Positions 1-9,389 of a stretch of DNA of 64,000 nt are shown here, one piece after another. Below the pieces are notes generated by a model that was not told where the DNA came from, ran no database searches, and was given only the letters and a program-made list of their open reading frames with translations. This DNA comes from Methylopila sp. Yamaguchi. GTDB taxonomy: Bacteria; Pseudomonadota; Alphaproteobacteria; Rhizobiales; Methylopilaceae. Made by a program: the position numbers and the translations under genes. Numbering within the stretch: position 1 is the stretch's first letter; each line of letters opens with the position of its first letter. The stretch lies in the NCBI RefSeq assembly GCF_002897035.1, contig NZ_BAUX01000019.1, positions 1 through 64,000 on the forward strand, written 5' to 3'.

Positions 1-310
1 ACGACGTCACACGAAAAAATGCGGGGCTGTGGGCGGGCGGTGGAAAAGCCGTGTTGCGACGCAGCGGAAGGCCGAGAAGTTCTTGGCGCGAAGGCTAAGT
101 ACTTGAATCGACGATCTTCCTCGCGGCGCGACGGTTTGGGGGGACCGTCCCGCGAGACGGCGGGCGGAACGCGACCGGTGATTTGCGCGACGCCTCGGCG
201 CCCGAGGCCGCTTGATCATGACAGCGTCACACGACGGCAATGAGAGCATGTCTTCGCGGATGCGGCGCGACGCTCGACGTCGCGCCGGTCCGCCTGCAGG
301 AGCCTTGCGC
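1..310. other. intergenic stretch without a supported gene
   Basis: No reading frame here has convincing coding character and no RNA gene is visible. The last part must hold the promoter and leader of the CYTH-CHAD gene; a CAGGAG ribosome-binding site lies at about 296-301. Confidence 0.5.
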
Positions 311-1879
311 ATGCCCAACGCCGTCGTCTCGCCCCCGTCCGATCCGCACGAGCGGGAGCTGAAGTTCGACGTGGCGCGCGAGGACCTCGCCTCCCTGGCC
401 GATCGGCTCGCGGACACGCCAGGCGCCGTGCGCCGCGCCCGGACGGCGAAGCTTCTGAGCGTCTATTTCGATACGCCGCACCGCGCTCTCGCGGCGGCTG
501 GCGTCACGCTGCGCGTCCGCAGGGAAGGGCGGTGGCGCGTGCAGACGCTTAAGCAGGGGGAGGTCGGCGCCGGAATGTCGGATCGGCTCGAGCGCGAGCG
601 CCGCGTCTACGCGGATGTTCCCGTTCTAGACGCTGAGGACGCGGCCCTCGTCGAAACGGTCGTCGGGCGTGGGGTGACCATCGAGGAGCTCGAACCGGTC
701 GTCACCACCCGCGTACGGCGGACGGTGTTCGACGTCTCGCGCGACGATGCGGCGATCGAGGTCGCGCTCGACGACGCCAACGTTCAGGCGGGAGGGGGCG
801 TCGCCGCATTCGCGGAGCTCGAACTCGAGCTCAAGCGCGGCGAACCCGCAGCGCTGTTCGCTCTCGCCCGCGACCTCGCCGACCATGCGCCGTTGCGGCT
901 CGCAACGTTGTCGAAGTCGGCGCGCGGAATTCGTCTGGCTGCGGGGGAGCCGCTTGGCGCGGTGTCCGCGGGCGCGTCGCCGGTCAGGCCCGACATGGAT
1001 GTGGCGACGTCCGCTGTCGCGGTGCTCGCCGAGTGCGTCCGGCAGTTCCGCGGCAATGAGGACGCGCTGTTGGCGGGCGGAGACGACAAGGCGGTGCATC
1101 AGGCGCGGGTCGGGCTCCGGCGGCTGCGCTCGGCGCTGAAGATCTTTCGGCCGGCGCTGTCCGACGCGCGGCTTCCCGTGGTCGCGGGTGAGATCAAATG
1201 GCTCGCGCATGCGCTCGGCGCGGCGCGGGATCTCGACGTCTTCGCCGAAGGCGCGCTCGCGGACGCGGGACGGCACGTCGACGTCGGTCCGCTTGCGGAC
1301 GAGGTCGAGGCGTCCCGGAGGGAGGCTTACGCCGCCGCCCTCGACGCGCTGCGGTCGCCGCGCGCGCGCGGGGCTCTGTTTGATCTTGCGGAGTGGATGG
1401 CGATCGGGGAGTGGCGAACCGCGCCCAAGACCGAGGCAGTCCGCAAGACCCCGATCGAGACCTTCGCGGCGGAGGTGCTGTCGGCGCGCTTCGCGAAATT
1501 CGAGAAGAAGGCCAAGGGGCTGGTGCGGCTGACCCCGGAGAAGCGCCACGACGCTCGCATCGAGGCGAAGGCGCTGCGGTACGCCGTCGGCTTCTTTGCG
1601 CCCTTGTACCAGCGGGACGCCGCCGTCAGGCGACGGTTCGAGCGGTTCGACCGGAGGCTGAAGAAGCTGCTGGACGCGCTCGGGACGCTGAACGACATCG
1701 CCACCTCGGGCCCCCTTGCGCTTCGCATCGGCCACGACGCGGTGAAGCGTGGGGAGGCCGCGCTCGGGCTCGCCGCCGGGGTCATTGCTGGGTCGACCGG
1801 CGGCCGCGCGCAGGCGCCGTTGGCCAAGGCGGACCGGCGTCTGCGGAAACTGCGGGACACGAAGATCTTCTGGAAGTGA
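311..1879 (+). CDS. CYTH and CHAD domain protein (predicted inorganic triphosphatase / polyphosphate-associated)
   Basis: The 522-residue protein begins with a CYTH domain: the ExExK signature is visible as EREL-K at residues 14-18, and the domain runs to about residue 205. CYTH enzymes hydrolyse triphosphate compounds, often inorganic triphosphate, with divalent metal. The second half (about 235-500) is a CHAD domain of charged helices with conserved His and Arg, for example HQARVGLRRLRS; CHAD domains are known to bind polyphosphate. The ATG at 311 is preferred to the in-frame ATG at 212 because CAGGAG lies 9 bases before it and the CYTH motif follows directly. The gene stands alone and converges on the oxidoreductase operon. 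The exact substrate is unknown. Confidence 0.88.
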   Translation: MPNAVVSPPSDPHERELKFDVAREDLASLADRLADTPGAVRRARTAKLLSVYFDTPHRALAAAGVTLRVRREGRWRVQTLKQGEVGAGMSDRLERERRVYADVPVLDAEDAALVETVVGRGVTIEELEPVVTTRVRRTVFDVSRDDAAIEVALDDANVQAGGGVAAFAELELELKRGEPAALFALARDLADHAPLRLATLSKSARGIRLAAGEPLGAVSAGASPVRPDMDVATSAVAVLAECVRQFRGNEDALLAGGDDKAVHQARVGLRRLRSALKIFRPALSDARLPVVAGEIKWLAHALGAARDLDVFAEGALADAGRHVDVGPLADEVEASRREAYAAALDALRSPRARGALFDLAEWMAIGEWRTAPKTEAVRKTPIETFAAEVLSARFAKFEKKAKGLVRLTPEKRHDARIEAKALRYAVGFFAPLYQRDAAVRRRFERFDRRLKKLLDALGTLNDIATSGPLALRIGHDAVKRGEAALGLAAGVIAGSTGGRAQAPLAKADRRLRKLRDTKIFWK

Positions 1880-1908
1880 CGGAGCGCGGCGACGCCGCGG
1901 CGCTCCGT
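1879..1908. terminator. hairpin between convergent genes
   Basis: ACGGAGCGC at 1879-1887 pairs perfectly with GCGCTCCGT at 1900-1908, with a smaller GC hairpin inside. It starts at the stop codon of the CYTH-CHAD gene and lies before the end of the convergent oxidoreductase operon, so it could end transcripts from both sides. There is no clear U-tract. Confidence 0.5.
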
Positions 1909-1922
1909 CGCCGGGTGGAGGA

Positions 1923-4154
1923 TCAGAGCAACTTATCGATCGTGATCGGCAGTTCGCGGACGCGCTTGCCAGTGGCGTGAAAGATGGCGTTCGCGACCGC
2001 AGCCGCCGTTCCGACGATCCCGATCTCACCGAGCCCTTTGACGCCGAGCGGATTGCTGCCGTCCTCCTCGTCGACGAAGACCACGTCGATGTCGGGAATG
2101 TCGGCGTGCGCCGGCACGTGGTATTCGCCGAGATTGGCGTTCATCACGCGGCCGAGGGTTTTGTCCCACAGCGTCTCCTCGTGAAGCGCCATGCCGCAGC
2201 CCATCACCACGCCGCCCAGGATCTGGCTGCGCGCGGTGAGCGGGTTCAGGATCTTGCCTGCCGCGACCGCGCTCACGACGCGGGCGAGGCGGACCACGCC
2301 GAGATCCTCGTCGACGCGCACCTCGACGAAACAGGCGGCGTGGGTGTAGCCGGCGTAGGTCTGGGCGAAGTCCTTGTCCGGCTCGAAGCCGCCGTCGGCC
2401 TCAAGCTTATCAAGGCCGGCCCCCTTCAGGACGTCAGCGAACGACACCGCCTTCGCCGGGTCGGACGCGAGCGCGATGCGCCCGTTTCCGAAGACGACGT
2501 GGTCCAGGCCGGCGTTGGCCAATGGCGAGCCGTCAATCCCGCGTGCCCGCTTGAGCAGCTCGTCCTTCAGTGTCTCACAGGCGCTCTTCACCGCGGAGCC
2601 CGCGGACGCAGCGGCCCAGGAGCCGCCTTCGACCGGCGCCATCGGCAGCGAGGTGTCGCCGACCCGGGACGTGACCTCCGCGATGTCGAGCCCGAGCGCA
2701 TCGGCGGCGATCTGCGCGAGGATCGTGTACGTGCCGGTGCCGATGTCGGCCGTCGCGCAGCCGACCTCGAGCTTGCCGTCGGCGGTCAGCGTGGCCCGGG
2801 CCTTGTGCGGCATGGTCATCGCCTCCCAGCAGCCGGTCGCCATGCCGTAGCCGATCAGTTCGCGGCCCTCCCGCATTGAACGCGGCTCGGGCGAACGCTT
2901 CGACCAGCCGAAGCGCTCCGCTCCCAGCCGATAGGCTTCCCGCAGCTCCTTGGAGGAGAACGGCTTGTCGTCGTTCTTGTCGCGGTCGGAGTAGTTCATG
3001 AGCCGGAGCTCGACGGGATCGACCTTCGCCGCGTAGGCCAGCTCGTCCATCGCGCACTCGAGCGCGAACACGCCGGTCGTGGCGCCCGGCGCCCTCATGT
3101 CGGATGGAGTCGGGGTGTCGACCTTCCCGAGTTCATACTTGAGCGCGACGTTGTCGCAGTCGTACAGGAAGCCCGACCAGTTCACGATCGGCTCCTGGTA
3201 GTCCTCGTAGCGCGAGGTCGCCTGGATCGCGTGGTGCTGGATCGACGTCAGCCGCCCGCCGGCGTCCGCGCCGAACGACACGGTCTGCAGACAGTCCGGC
3301 CGCCAGCCCATCGTAAACATCTGCCCGCGCGTCAGCACGAGGCGGATTGAACGCTGGAGCTTCAGGCTGGCCATCACGGCGAGGAAGACGTCGTAATGGG
3401 GGCGAAGCGCCATGCCGAAGGCGCCGCCGACGAAGGGCGAGACGAGCCGCACCTTGTCTTCGTCGAGCCCGAACACCGAACAGATGTAGTTCTTCGGGTT
3501 TACGACGCCCTGCGTCTTGTTGTGGATCAGGAGACGCCCGTCCCCTTCCCACACGACCGTCGTCGCCTGCAGCTCCATCGGGTTGTGGTGTTCCGCCACG
3601 ACCCGGTAGTCCGCCGTCACTTGGACGGGCGCAGCGGCGAAGGCGCCGGCGGCGTCGCCGCGCGGCTCGGGCGTGGGCGGAATGCCGTCTCTGGGTTCCG
3701 GCGGTTCGTAGTGGTTCGCCGCCGACGCCACGTCGACGTTTGGCGTTTCGGCGGCGTAGGTCGCCCTCACCAAGGTGGCTGCATGGCGGGCGTTCTCATG
3801 GGTGTCCGCCACCACAAGCGCGATCGCCTGGCCGCTGTAGTGCACCTGGTCGTCTCGGAAGGGCCGGAACGGGCTTCCCGGCACGGCGACCATGTCGTTC
3901 TTGAAGGGTTCGTCGTCCTCGGGGAAAGCGAGCTTGTTCTCGTGGCTGAGCACGTCGATCACGCCGGGCGCCGCACGCGCCGCCGAGACATCGAGCGACG
4001 TGACGCGACCCTTGGCGATCGCGCTCGGGACAGCCGCGGCGTAGGCAAGGTCGGGGGCCCCGAATTCGGCCGCGTACTGGGCGAGTCCAGAGACCTTGAG
4101 CGGCCCGTCGACGCGCGACGTCGCGCGGCCGACATAGGGATGGATGTTGGACAT
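1923..4154 (-). CDS. xanthine dehydrogenase-family molybdopterin-binding subunit (PaoC/YagR-like)
   Basis: This 743-residue protein is the large molybdenum-cofactor subunit of a heterotrimeric aldehyde or N-heterocycle oxidoreductase. It contains the family sequences FVGGAFGMALRPHYD for cofactor binding and, near the C-terminus, GVKGLGEIG, whose glutamate is the expected catalytic base. Length and order match E. coli PaoC (YagR). It is the last gene of a three-gene operon, 13 bases after the FAD subunit. No Tat signal is visible and no XdhC/PaoD-type maturation factor is encoded in the window, so cofactor insertion must rely on a gene elsewhere. The substrate cannot be read from the sequence; aromatic aldehydes are the closest analogy. 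Confidence 0.9.
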   Translation of the reverse strand: MSNIHPYVGRATSRVDGPLKVSGLAQYAAEFGAPDLAYAAAVPSAIAKGRVTSLDVSAARAAPGVIDVLSHENKLAFPEDDEPFKNDMVAVPGSPFRPFRDDQVHYSGQAIALVVADTHENARHAATLVRATYAAETPNVDVASAANHYEPPEPRDGIPPTPEPRGDAAGAFAAAPVQVTADYRVVAEHHNPMELQATTVVWEGDGRLLIHNKTQGVVNPKNYICSVFGLDEDKVRLVSPFVGGAFGMALRPHYDVFLAVMASLKLQRSIRLVLTRGQMFTMGWRPDCLQTVSFGADAGGRLTSIQHHAIQATSRYEDYQEPIVNWSGFLYDCDNVALKYELGKVDTPTPSDMRAPGATTGVFALECAMDELAYAAKVDPVELRLMNYSDRDKNDDKPFSSKELREAYRLGAERFGWSKRSPEPRSMREGRELIGYGMATGCWEAMTMPHKARATLTADGKLEVGCATADIGTGTYTILAQIAADALGLDIAEVTSRVGDTSLPMAPVEGGSWAAASAGSAVKSACETLKDELLKRARGIDGSPLANAGLDHVVFGNGRIALASDPAKAVSFADVLKGAGLDKLEADGGFEPDKDFAQTYAGYTHAACFVEVRVDEDLGVVRLARVVSAVAAGKILNPLTARSQILGGVVMGCGMALHEETLWDKTLGRVMNANLGEYHVPAHADIPDIDVVFVDEEDGSNPLGVKGLGEIGIVGTAAAVANAIFHATGKRVRELPITIDKLL

Positions 4155-4167
4155 CGGCTGGTCTCCC

Positions 4168-5184
4168 TCAGTTCACGGTCTTGTCGGACTGGACCTGCGG
4201 TTCGCCCGCCGCGGCCTGCGCGAGAGCGCGGACGATGGCGCGGCGCGCGAGCTCGATCTTGAAGTCGTTGCCGCCATACCCCTTCGCCCCCGCAAGGATC
4301 ACGTCCGCCGCCGCCCCGAAGCTGTCAGGGGTCGCGGGCTTTCCCTTCAGGACGGCTTCCCCGTCGGGCACGCGCCAAGGCTTATGCGCGACCCCGCCGA
4401 GCGCGATGCGGGCCTCGGCGATCCCTTCGCCGTCCATCTCCAAAGCGGCGGCCACCGACACAAGCGCGAAGGCGTAGGACAGTCGGTCGCGGAGTTTGAG
4501 ATAGGTGTGGTTCCGCCCGAACCTCGGAGCGGGGAGTTCGACGGCGACGACCATCTCGCCGTGGGCCAAGGTGTTGTCGTGCTGCGGCGCGTCGCCGGGC
4601 AGGCGATGAAACTCGGCGAAGGGCAGCACGCGGGGGCCGTTCGGGCCTTCGACATGAACGGTCGCCTCCAGCGCCGCGAGGGCGACGCACATGTCGGACG
4701 GGTGGGTCGCGATGCAGGCTTCGCTGGTCCCGAGAATCGCATTCACGCGGTTAACCCCGGTCTTCGCGGCGCAGCCGGAGCCCGGCTCGCGCTTGTTGCA
4801 GGGGGTCGCAACGTCATAGAAGTAGTAGCAACGGGTGCGCTGAAGCAGATTGCCGCCGGTGGTCGCCGCGTTCCGGAGCTGAGCGGAGGCGCCCGCCAGG
4901 ATCGCGCTGGCGAGCAACGGGTAGTCGCGCTGGACGCGGGCGTCGTAGGCGAGGTCGGAGTTCGGAACCAGCGCGCCGATCCGAAGGCCGCCGGCGTCCG
5001 TCGCCTCAATCTCGCGCAGCGGCAGACGCGTGATGTCCACCAGCCTCTCGGGCTTCATCACGTCGTACTTCATCAGGTCGACGAGATTGGTGCCGCCGGC
5101 GATGAAACGTGCGGCGGGGTCGCCGGCGACGGCCGCGATGGCTTCGGCCACGGTCTCGGCCCGGGTGTAGCTGAAGTTCATCAT
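4168..5184 (-). CDS. xanthine dehydrogenase-family FAD-binding subunit (PaoB/YagS-like)
   Basis: The 338-residue protein has the FAD-binding fold of molybdopterin dehydrogenases ([15 protein letters not shown] near the N-terminus). Between about residues 125 and 165 it carries the Cys-rich segment [22 protein letters not shown] followed by another Cys in a SEAC motif, split here as [13 protein letters not shown] and NKREPGSGC. In E. coli PaoB a similar insertion binds an extra [4Fe-4S] cluster, and the same is inferred here. The start is the ATG at 5184, which overlaps the stop of the upstream 2Fe-2S subunit as ATGA, a sign of translational coupling. Confidence 0.9.
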   Translation of the reverse strand: MMNFSYTRAETVAEAIAAVAGDPAARFIAGGTNLVDLMKYDVMKPERLVDITRLPLREIEATDAGGLRIGALVPNSDLAYDARVQRDYPLLASAILAGASAQLRNAATTGGNLLQRTRCYYFYDVATPCNKREPGSGCAAKTGVNRVNAILGTSEACIATHPSDMCVALAALEATVHVEGPNGPRVLPFAEFHRLPGDAPQHDNTLAHGEMVVAVELPAPRFGRNHTYLKLRDRLSYAFALVSVAAALEMDGEGIAEARIALGGVAHKPWRVPDGEAVLKGKPATPDSFGAAADVILAGAKGYGGNDFKIELARRAIVRALAQAAAGEPQVQSDKTVN

Positions 5185-5699
5185 TCCGCGGCCTCCTTGA
5201 AGGCGCTTCGGCCCATCACGTCCTCGATCGCGTCCACGATGTTGCCATAGGCGCCGCAGCGGCAGAGGTTGCCGCTCATCAGCTCGCGGATTTCCGCCTC
5301 GGTCTTGGCATGGCCCTCGTTCATCATGCCGATGGCGGAACAGATCTGCCCGGGCGTGCAGTAGCCGCACTGGAAGGCGTCATGGGCGATGAAGGCCTCC
5401 TGCAGCGGATGCAGAGCGCCGGGCTGGCCGACGCCTTCGATCGTGGTGATCTCCGCGCCGTCGTTCATCACCGCGAGTTGAAGGCAGGCGTTCACGCGGC
5501 GCCCGTTGACGAGCACCGTGCAGGCCCCGCACTGGCCCTGGTCGCAGCCCTTCTTCGAGCCCGTGAGGTCGAGCCTTTCCCGCAAGAGATCCAGAAGGGT
5601 CACCGAGGGTGGGACCTCCAGCCGGCGCTCGACGCCGTTGACTTTGAGCGCGATGGACACAGCGGTGGGGCCCGCGGCGGTCAACCGGTCAATTTCCAT
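5181..5699 (-). CDS. xanthine dehydrogenase-family 2Fe-2S subunit (PaoA/YagT-like)
   Basis: The 172-residue protein has a plant-ferredoxin-type domain with [14 protein letters not shown] and a later Cys, then a helical domain with [12 protein letters not shown] and [12 protein letters not shown] for the second [2Fe-2S] cluster. It passes electrons from the molybdenum site to the FAD subunit. The ATG at 5699 is chosen because AGGAG lies 8 bases upstream and the ferredoxin domain starts soon after; an upstream in-frame ATG at 5786 would add an unconserved tail without a Tat motif. It is the first gene of the operon 5699 to 1923. Confidence 0.9.
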   Translation of the reverse strand: MEIDRLTAAGPTAVSIALKVNGVERRLEVPPSVTLLDLLRERLDLTGSKKGCDQGQCGACTVLVNGRRVNACLQLAVMNDGAEITTIEGVGQPGALHPLQEAFIAHDAFQCGYCTPGQICSAIGMMNEGHAKTEAEIRELMSGNLCRCGAYGNIVDAIEDVMGRSAFKEAAE

Positions 5700-5902
5700 C
5701 GGATGCTCCTGGCAAAGCGGCGCGGCGGCGCTGGGGATTCGAACTGAAACAATTCGAAGCGCGGCCGGGTTCCCGAAGCAAGCCAATCACCCGCCGGCCG
5801 CTCGTGCGGCGAATGCTGTTTGCGGCCCACCGGCGGTCGGCTATCGTGCGGCGACCGGCCTCGCGCGAAGCCCGGCGCCCTCCGACGAGTTCTCCAAGCC
5901 CT

Positions 5903-8251
5903 ATGCCCGACCGCGTTCCTGACCCAGCGGACGTCGCCGATCCCGACCGGCTGGCCGCGCTGGCGAGCTACGCCATTCTCGACACGCCGCCCGAGAAGGG
6001 ATTCGACGACCTCGTCGCCATCGCCGCCGAAGCGTTGGGGGCGCCGACGGCGCTCGTCAGCTTCGTCAGCGGCGATCGGCAGTGGTTCAAAGCGCGTATC
6101 GGCATGGACGCCCAGGAGACGCCGATCGACCGGTCGGTCTGCGCGCACGCCCTGAGCGAGCGCGAGACGCTGGTCATCCCTGATCTCACGCAGGATCCGC
6201 GCACGCGCGCCAACCGCCTCGTCGTCGACCACCCCCATCTGCGGTTCTACGCCGGCGCGGTGCTGCGCAGCCCGGAGGGGCACGCGCTCGGGACGCTGTG
6301 CGTTCTCGACGTCAAGCCAAGGCCGGAGGGCGTCACGCCCGGGCAGGCGAGGATCCTGAAGGCGCTGGGACGCCAAGTCGAAGCCCAGCTGGCTCTCCGC
6401 CGTGCGATCGCGAGCGGAGACGAGGCCTTCCGCCGCTATCACCTCGTGGGCCATGTCACGCACGATGCGATCTGGGACTGGGACCTGCTCGCGGATCAGG
6501 TGATCTGGAACGAGGCCCTGAGCTCGGCCTACGGCCACCGGCTGGAGGATGTCGAGCCGACGGGCGCGTGGTGGATGGACCACATTCACCCGGACGATCG
6601 CGACCGCGTCAGCGCGGACTTTCAGGCCTTTCTCGGCCCCAAGGGCGCGGAGTGGCGCAGCGAGTACCGTTTTCGCCGCGCGGACGGCAGCTACGCAATG
6701 GTCCTCGACCGCGGCACGGCCGTGCGCGACGCCGAGGGCGCAGCCGTCCGGGCGATCGGCGCGATGCTCGACCTCACGGAGCGCGCGGAGGCGGAGGAGC
6801 AGTTCCGCTCCGTGTTCGAGGGCGCGAACGTCGGCATCGTGCAGCTCGACCCGGTGACCGCCCGGGCGCTTCGGGTGAACGACAAGCTCTGCGAGATCTG
6901 GGGCGCCAGCAAGGAGGAGATCGTCGGTCAATCCGTCGCGCGCTGGACGCCCGAGGAGGACGACGACGCGCGCAGGGAGCTGCACGGACGACTGGCTCGC
7001 GGCGAGCTGATGACCATGCTGCTTGAGAAGCGCTACCGGCGCGGCGACGGCCGCATCATCTGGGCGCGGGTGAACCTCGTTTCCCGCCGGCTGGCCGGCG
7101 GAAGCATCCAGACCACCGCGATGATCGAAGACGTGACGGGCGAGCGCGAGGAAAAGGCCTGCAAGGCCGCGCTGGCGGAACTCGGCGTCCGCATGCGCGA
7201 TCAGAGCGACGAGCGGGTGATCGCCGGCATAGCCTGCGAGGTCGTCGGGCGCACGCTGGGTCTGTCGCGGGTGAGCTTCGGAACGGTCGATTCCCGTGGA
7301 GCTGAGGTCGAAGTGAAAGCGGACTGGCGGGCGGGCGATCTCGCAAGCGGGGTCGGGGTGCACGCGCTCGACCGGTTTGGCGATCTGGCGCAGGCCCTCG
7401 TCCATGATGACGCATTCGCGGTCTCCGACGTCGCCGCCGACCCCCGCACCGCGGACCATGCCGCGGATTACGCCGCGATCGGCATTCGCGCGATGCTGCA
7501 CGTTCCGATCCGGGAGCGCGGGAGTCTCGCGTCGGTGTTCTTCCTCCATGCCGCGGAGCCTCGCGACTGGACCACTGGGGCGGTAGCCTTCGTGCGGATG
7601 GCTGCGGACCAAGCCGCGGCGGCGGCGGCGCGCGCCTTGTCCGAAGAGCGGCAGCGGATCCTGAACCAGGAGCTCAGCCACCGCATGAAGAACCTGCTGG
7701 CGCTGGTCCAGGCGATCGCGTCGCAGACCATGCGCGGCGCGAGCACACTTGAAGGCGCGAGCCGCGTGCTCGAGGGCCGGCTGGTGGCGCTCGGGCGCGC
7801 CCACGACGTGCTGCTGGGAGGAGCGGTGTCCGCGGCTCCGCTGGAGGGGGTGGTCGTTGAGGCCCTCAAGAGCCATCTCGACGGCCCGGAACGCCTGACG
7901 GCCGACGGGCCGGAGGTGCTGGTCGGACGGAAGGCCGCCCTGCCGCTGGTGCTGATGATGCACGAGCTCGGCACCAACGCGGCGAAATACGGGGCGCTGT
8001 CCACGCCCGCGGGCGTGGTCTCGGTCAAGTGGACGCTCGACGGCGCCCCCGGTCGCCAGATCGTCCGCTTGGTGTGGGCGGAAAGCGGCGGGCCCGAAGT
8101 GGAGCCGCCGACCCGCAAGGGGTTCGGCGTTCGGCTTCTCGAGCGCGGCCTGGCGAGCCAGCTCGAGGGCGCCGTGCGGCTGGACTACGCGCCGACCGGC
8201 GTGGTGTGCACGCTCGACGTGCCGCTGGAGCGCCTGCAGGACCAGAGCTGA
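5903..8251 (+). CDS. GAF-PAS-PAS-GAF sensor histidine kinase of the HWE family
   Basis: The 782-residue protein lacks membrane segments. It starts with a GAF domain (about 10-165, opening ASYAILDTPPEKGFDD), followed by a PAS with PAC segment (about 190-295), a second PAS (about 300-420), a second GAF (about 425-570), and an HWE/HisKA_2-type kinase core. The phospho-acceptor is His593 in ELSHRMKNLLAL; the N-box reads HELGTNAAKYGAL and a WAE triplet follows. HWE kinases are typical of Alphaproteobacteria and often sense light or general stress. No response regulator adjoins it, so it is an orphan kinase. The ATG at 5903 is preferred to a GTG at 5804 because family homology begins right after it; no strong SD is visible. 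Confidence 0.9.
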   Translation: MPDRVPDPADVADPDRLAALASYAILDTPPEKGFDDLVAIAAEALGAPTALVSFVSGDRQWFKARIGMDAQETPIDRSVCAHALSERETLVIPDLTQDPRTRANRLVVDHPHLRFYAGAVLRSPEGHALGTLCVLDVKPRPEGVTPGQARILKALGRQVEAQLALRRAIASGDEAFRRYHLVGHVTHDAIWDWDLLADQVIWNEALSSAYGHRLEDVEPTGAWWMDHIHPDDRDRVSADFQAFLGPKGAEWRSEYRFRRADGSYAMVLDRGTAVRDAEGAAVRAIGAMLDLTERAEAEEQFRSVFEGANVGIVQLDPVTARALRVNDKLCEIWGASKEEIVGQSVARWTPEEDDDARRELHGRLARGELMTMLLEKRYRRGDGRIIWARVNLVSRRLAGGSIQTTAMIEDVTGEREEKACKAALAELGVRMRDQSDERVIAGIACEVVGRTLGLSRVSFGTVDSRGAEVEVKADWRAGDLASGVGVHALDRFGDLAQALVHDDAFAVSDVAADPRTADHAADYAAIGIRAMLHVPIRERGSLASVFFLHAAEPRDWTTGAVAFVRMAADQAAAAAARALSEERQRILNQELSHRMKNLLALVQAIASQTMRGASTLEGASRVLEGRLVALGRAHDVLLGGAVSAAPLEGVVVEALKSHLDGPERLTADGPEVLVGRKAALPLVLMMHELGTNAAKYGALSTPAGVVSVKWTLDGAPGRQIVRLVWAESGGPEVEPPTRKGFGVRLLERGLASQLEGAVRLDYAPTGVVCTLDVPLERLQDQS

Positions 8252-8337
8252 CCGTCAGGCGGCGGGTCTGATCGCGGCCGGCCGCAGCGGAGGCGAGGCT
8301 GCCGGGGACGCCCGTCTTTCAGCACGGCAAACGAAAA

Positions 8338-8362
8338 CGCCGCGCTCCGAAGGGGCGCGGCG
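8338..8362 (-). terminator. rho-independent terminator of the porin gene
   Basis: CGCCGCGC at 8338-8345 pairs with GCGCGGCG at 8355-8362 around a 9-base loop. Read on the minus strand, the stem is followed by a T-rich run (CGTTTTCGTTTGC), which suits the porin gene ending at 8401. It could also stop readthrough from the kinase on the plus strand. Confidence 0.65.
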
Positions 8363-8400
8363 TCGTCGTTTCGGAAGGGGCCGCCGTCAGGCGGCGCCGA

Positions 8401-9240
8401 TCACTTCAGCTTGCTGAAGGCCGTGTCGAACGAGAGGCTGACCATGTAGCGGTCGCCACAAGCGTAGCGGGCGTTGCCGTTGGTGAAGCAGTCGCGGCGG
8501 GACAGATCGCTGTCCGAGTAGCGGAACTCGATGGTCGCGGCCTTGTAGGTCGCGCCGATGCCGGCGTTCCAGGTGAGGTAGTTGACCAGGTTGACGTTGC
8601 CGTACTTGTCGCTGGTCTTGCCAATCCACTGCTTGCCGAGCTCGCCGGAGACGTAGAAGCCCACGTCCGGAATGGAGTCGACCGGGAGGTTAACCTTGGC
8701 GATGGCGGAGAGGTACGTCGCGTCCGCGCCGGTGTTCACGTAGTCGCTGGTCCAGTAGACATTACCGGTGATCGAGGCCAGATCGCCGATCGCGTAGCTC
8801 GGCTTGGCGTAGATCTCCCAGTAATCGAGCTGGAAGCGCTTCGGTCCGGCTTCGCCCGGATAGTAGTAGTACAGGCCGCCGACGTCGAGAGTGAAGGCGT
8901 CCCAAGTGTGGCGCAGGCCGGCGTAGAGATCGACTTCCGCGGAGGGGTCGGTCACGAAGCCGTTGACGCTGGACGACCAGATGCCCGCGTAGACCCAGTC
9001 GAAGGCCTGAAGTTCGGCGTAGCCCTGAACGGCCGGGTCGCCGTCGCTCTGCGTGATGCCACGGAACACGTAGTCGGTGGTGAACTTGACGCCGAAGGCG
9101 ACGTCGATCGGCGACGGGGCCGACTCGATCACCGCCGCCTCGGGGGCGGCGAGGTCAGCCGCCGACGCGACGGACAGCGCCGACAGGCTGGCCGTGGCCG
9201 AAAGCAGCGCCGTGAAAGCAAACCCCGTGACAGTCTTCAT
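8401..9240 (-). CDS. TorF-family putative porin
   Basis: The 279-residue protein starts with a clear signal peptide; cleavage is expected after Ala27 (SVASA-ADLA). The mature part alternates polar and hydrophobic residues with many Tyr and Trp, contains TTDYVFRGITQSDGDPAVQG, and ends in a C-terminal Phe-containing strand, as expected for an outer-membrane beta barrel. It matches the Gcw_chp/TorF group of uncharacterised porins. GGAAGAG precedes the ATG. It is a single-gene unit with its own terminator. The transported solute is unknown; its location beside the methylamine island may be chance. Confidence 0.85.
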   Translation of the reverse strand: MKTVTGFAFTALLSATASLSALSVASAADLAAPEAAVIESAPSPIDVAFGVKFTTDYVFRGITQSDGDPAVQGYAELQAFDWVYAGIWSSSVNGFVTDPSAEVDLYAGLRHTWDAFTLDVGGLYYYYPGEAGPKRFQLDYWEIYAKPSYAIGDLASITGNVYWTSDYVNTGADATYLSAIAKVNLPVDSIPDVGFYVSGELGKQWIGKTSDKYGNVNLVNYLTWNAGIGATYKAATIEFRYSDSDLSRRDCFTNGNARYACGDRYMVSLSFDTAFSKLK

Positions 9241-9389
9241 AACTCTTCCCCAACCCGCAAGGAACCTCAGTTCGTTGCAGTGAAAATCGGGGAGGCCCGA
9301 CGTTAAGTCGAGCCCCTTTTTTGTGCTTTGGCGCGACGGTCATCCCGTAGATGCTTTTCCGCCACACCTATGGCGACGACACAATGTCG

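Noticed and set aside
5681-7963. A 760-codon minus-strand open frame over the HWE kinase
   Set aside because: Antisense shadow of a multidomain kinase with intact motifs on the plus strand.
9368-9389. GACGAC/GTCGTC hairpin after the GcvT-like gene
   Set aside because: Only six pairs and no T-rich tail on the minus strand; weak as a terminator.
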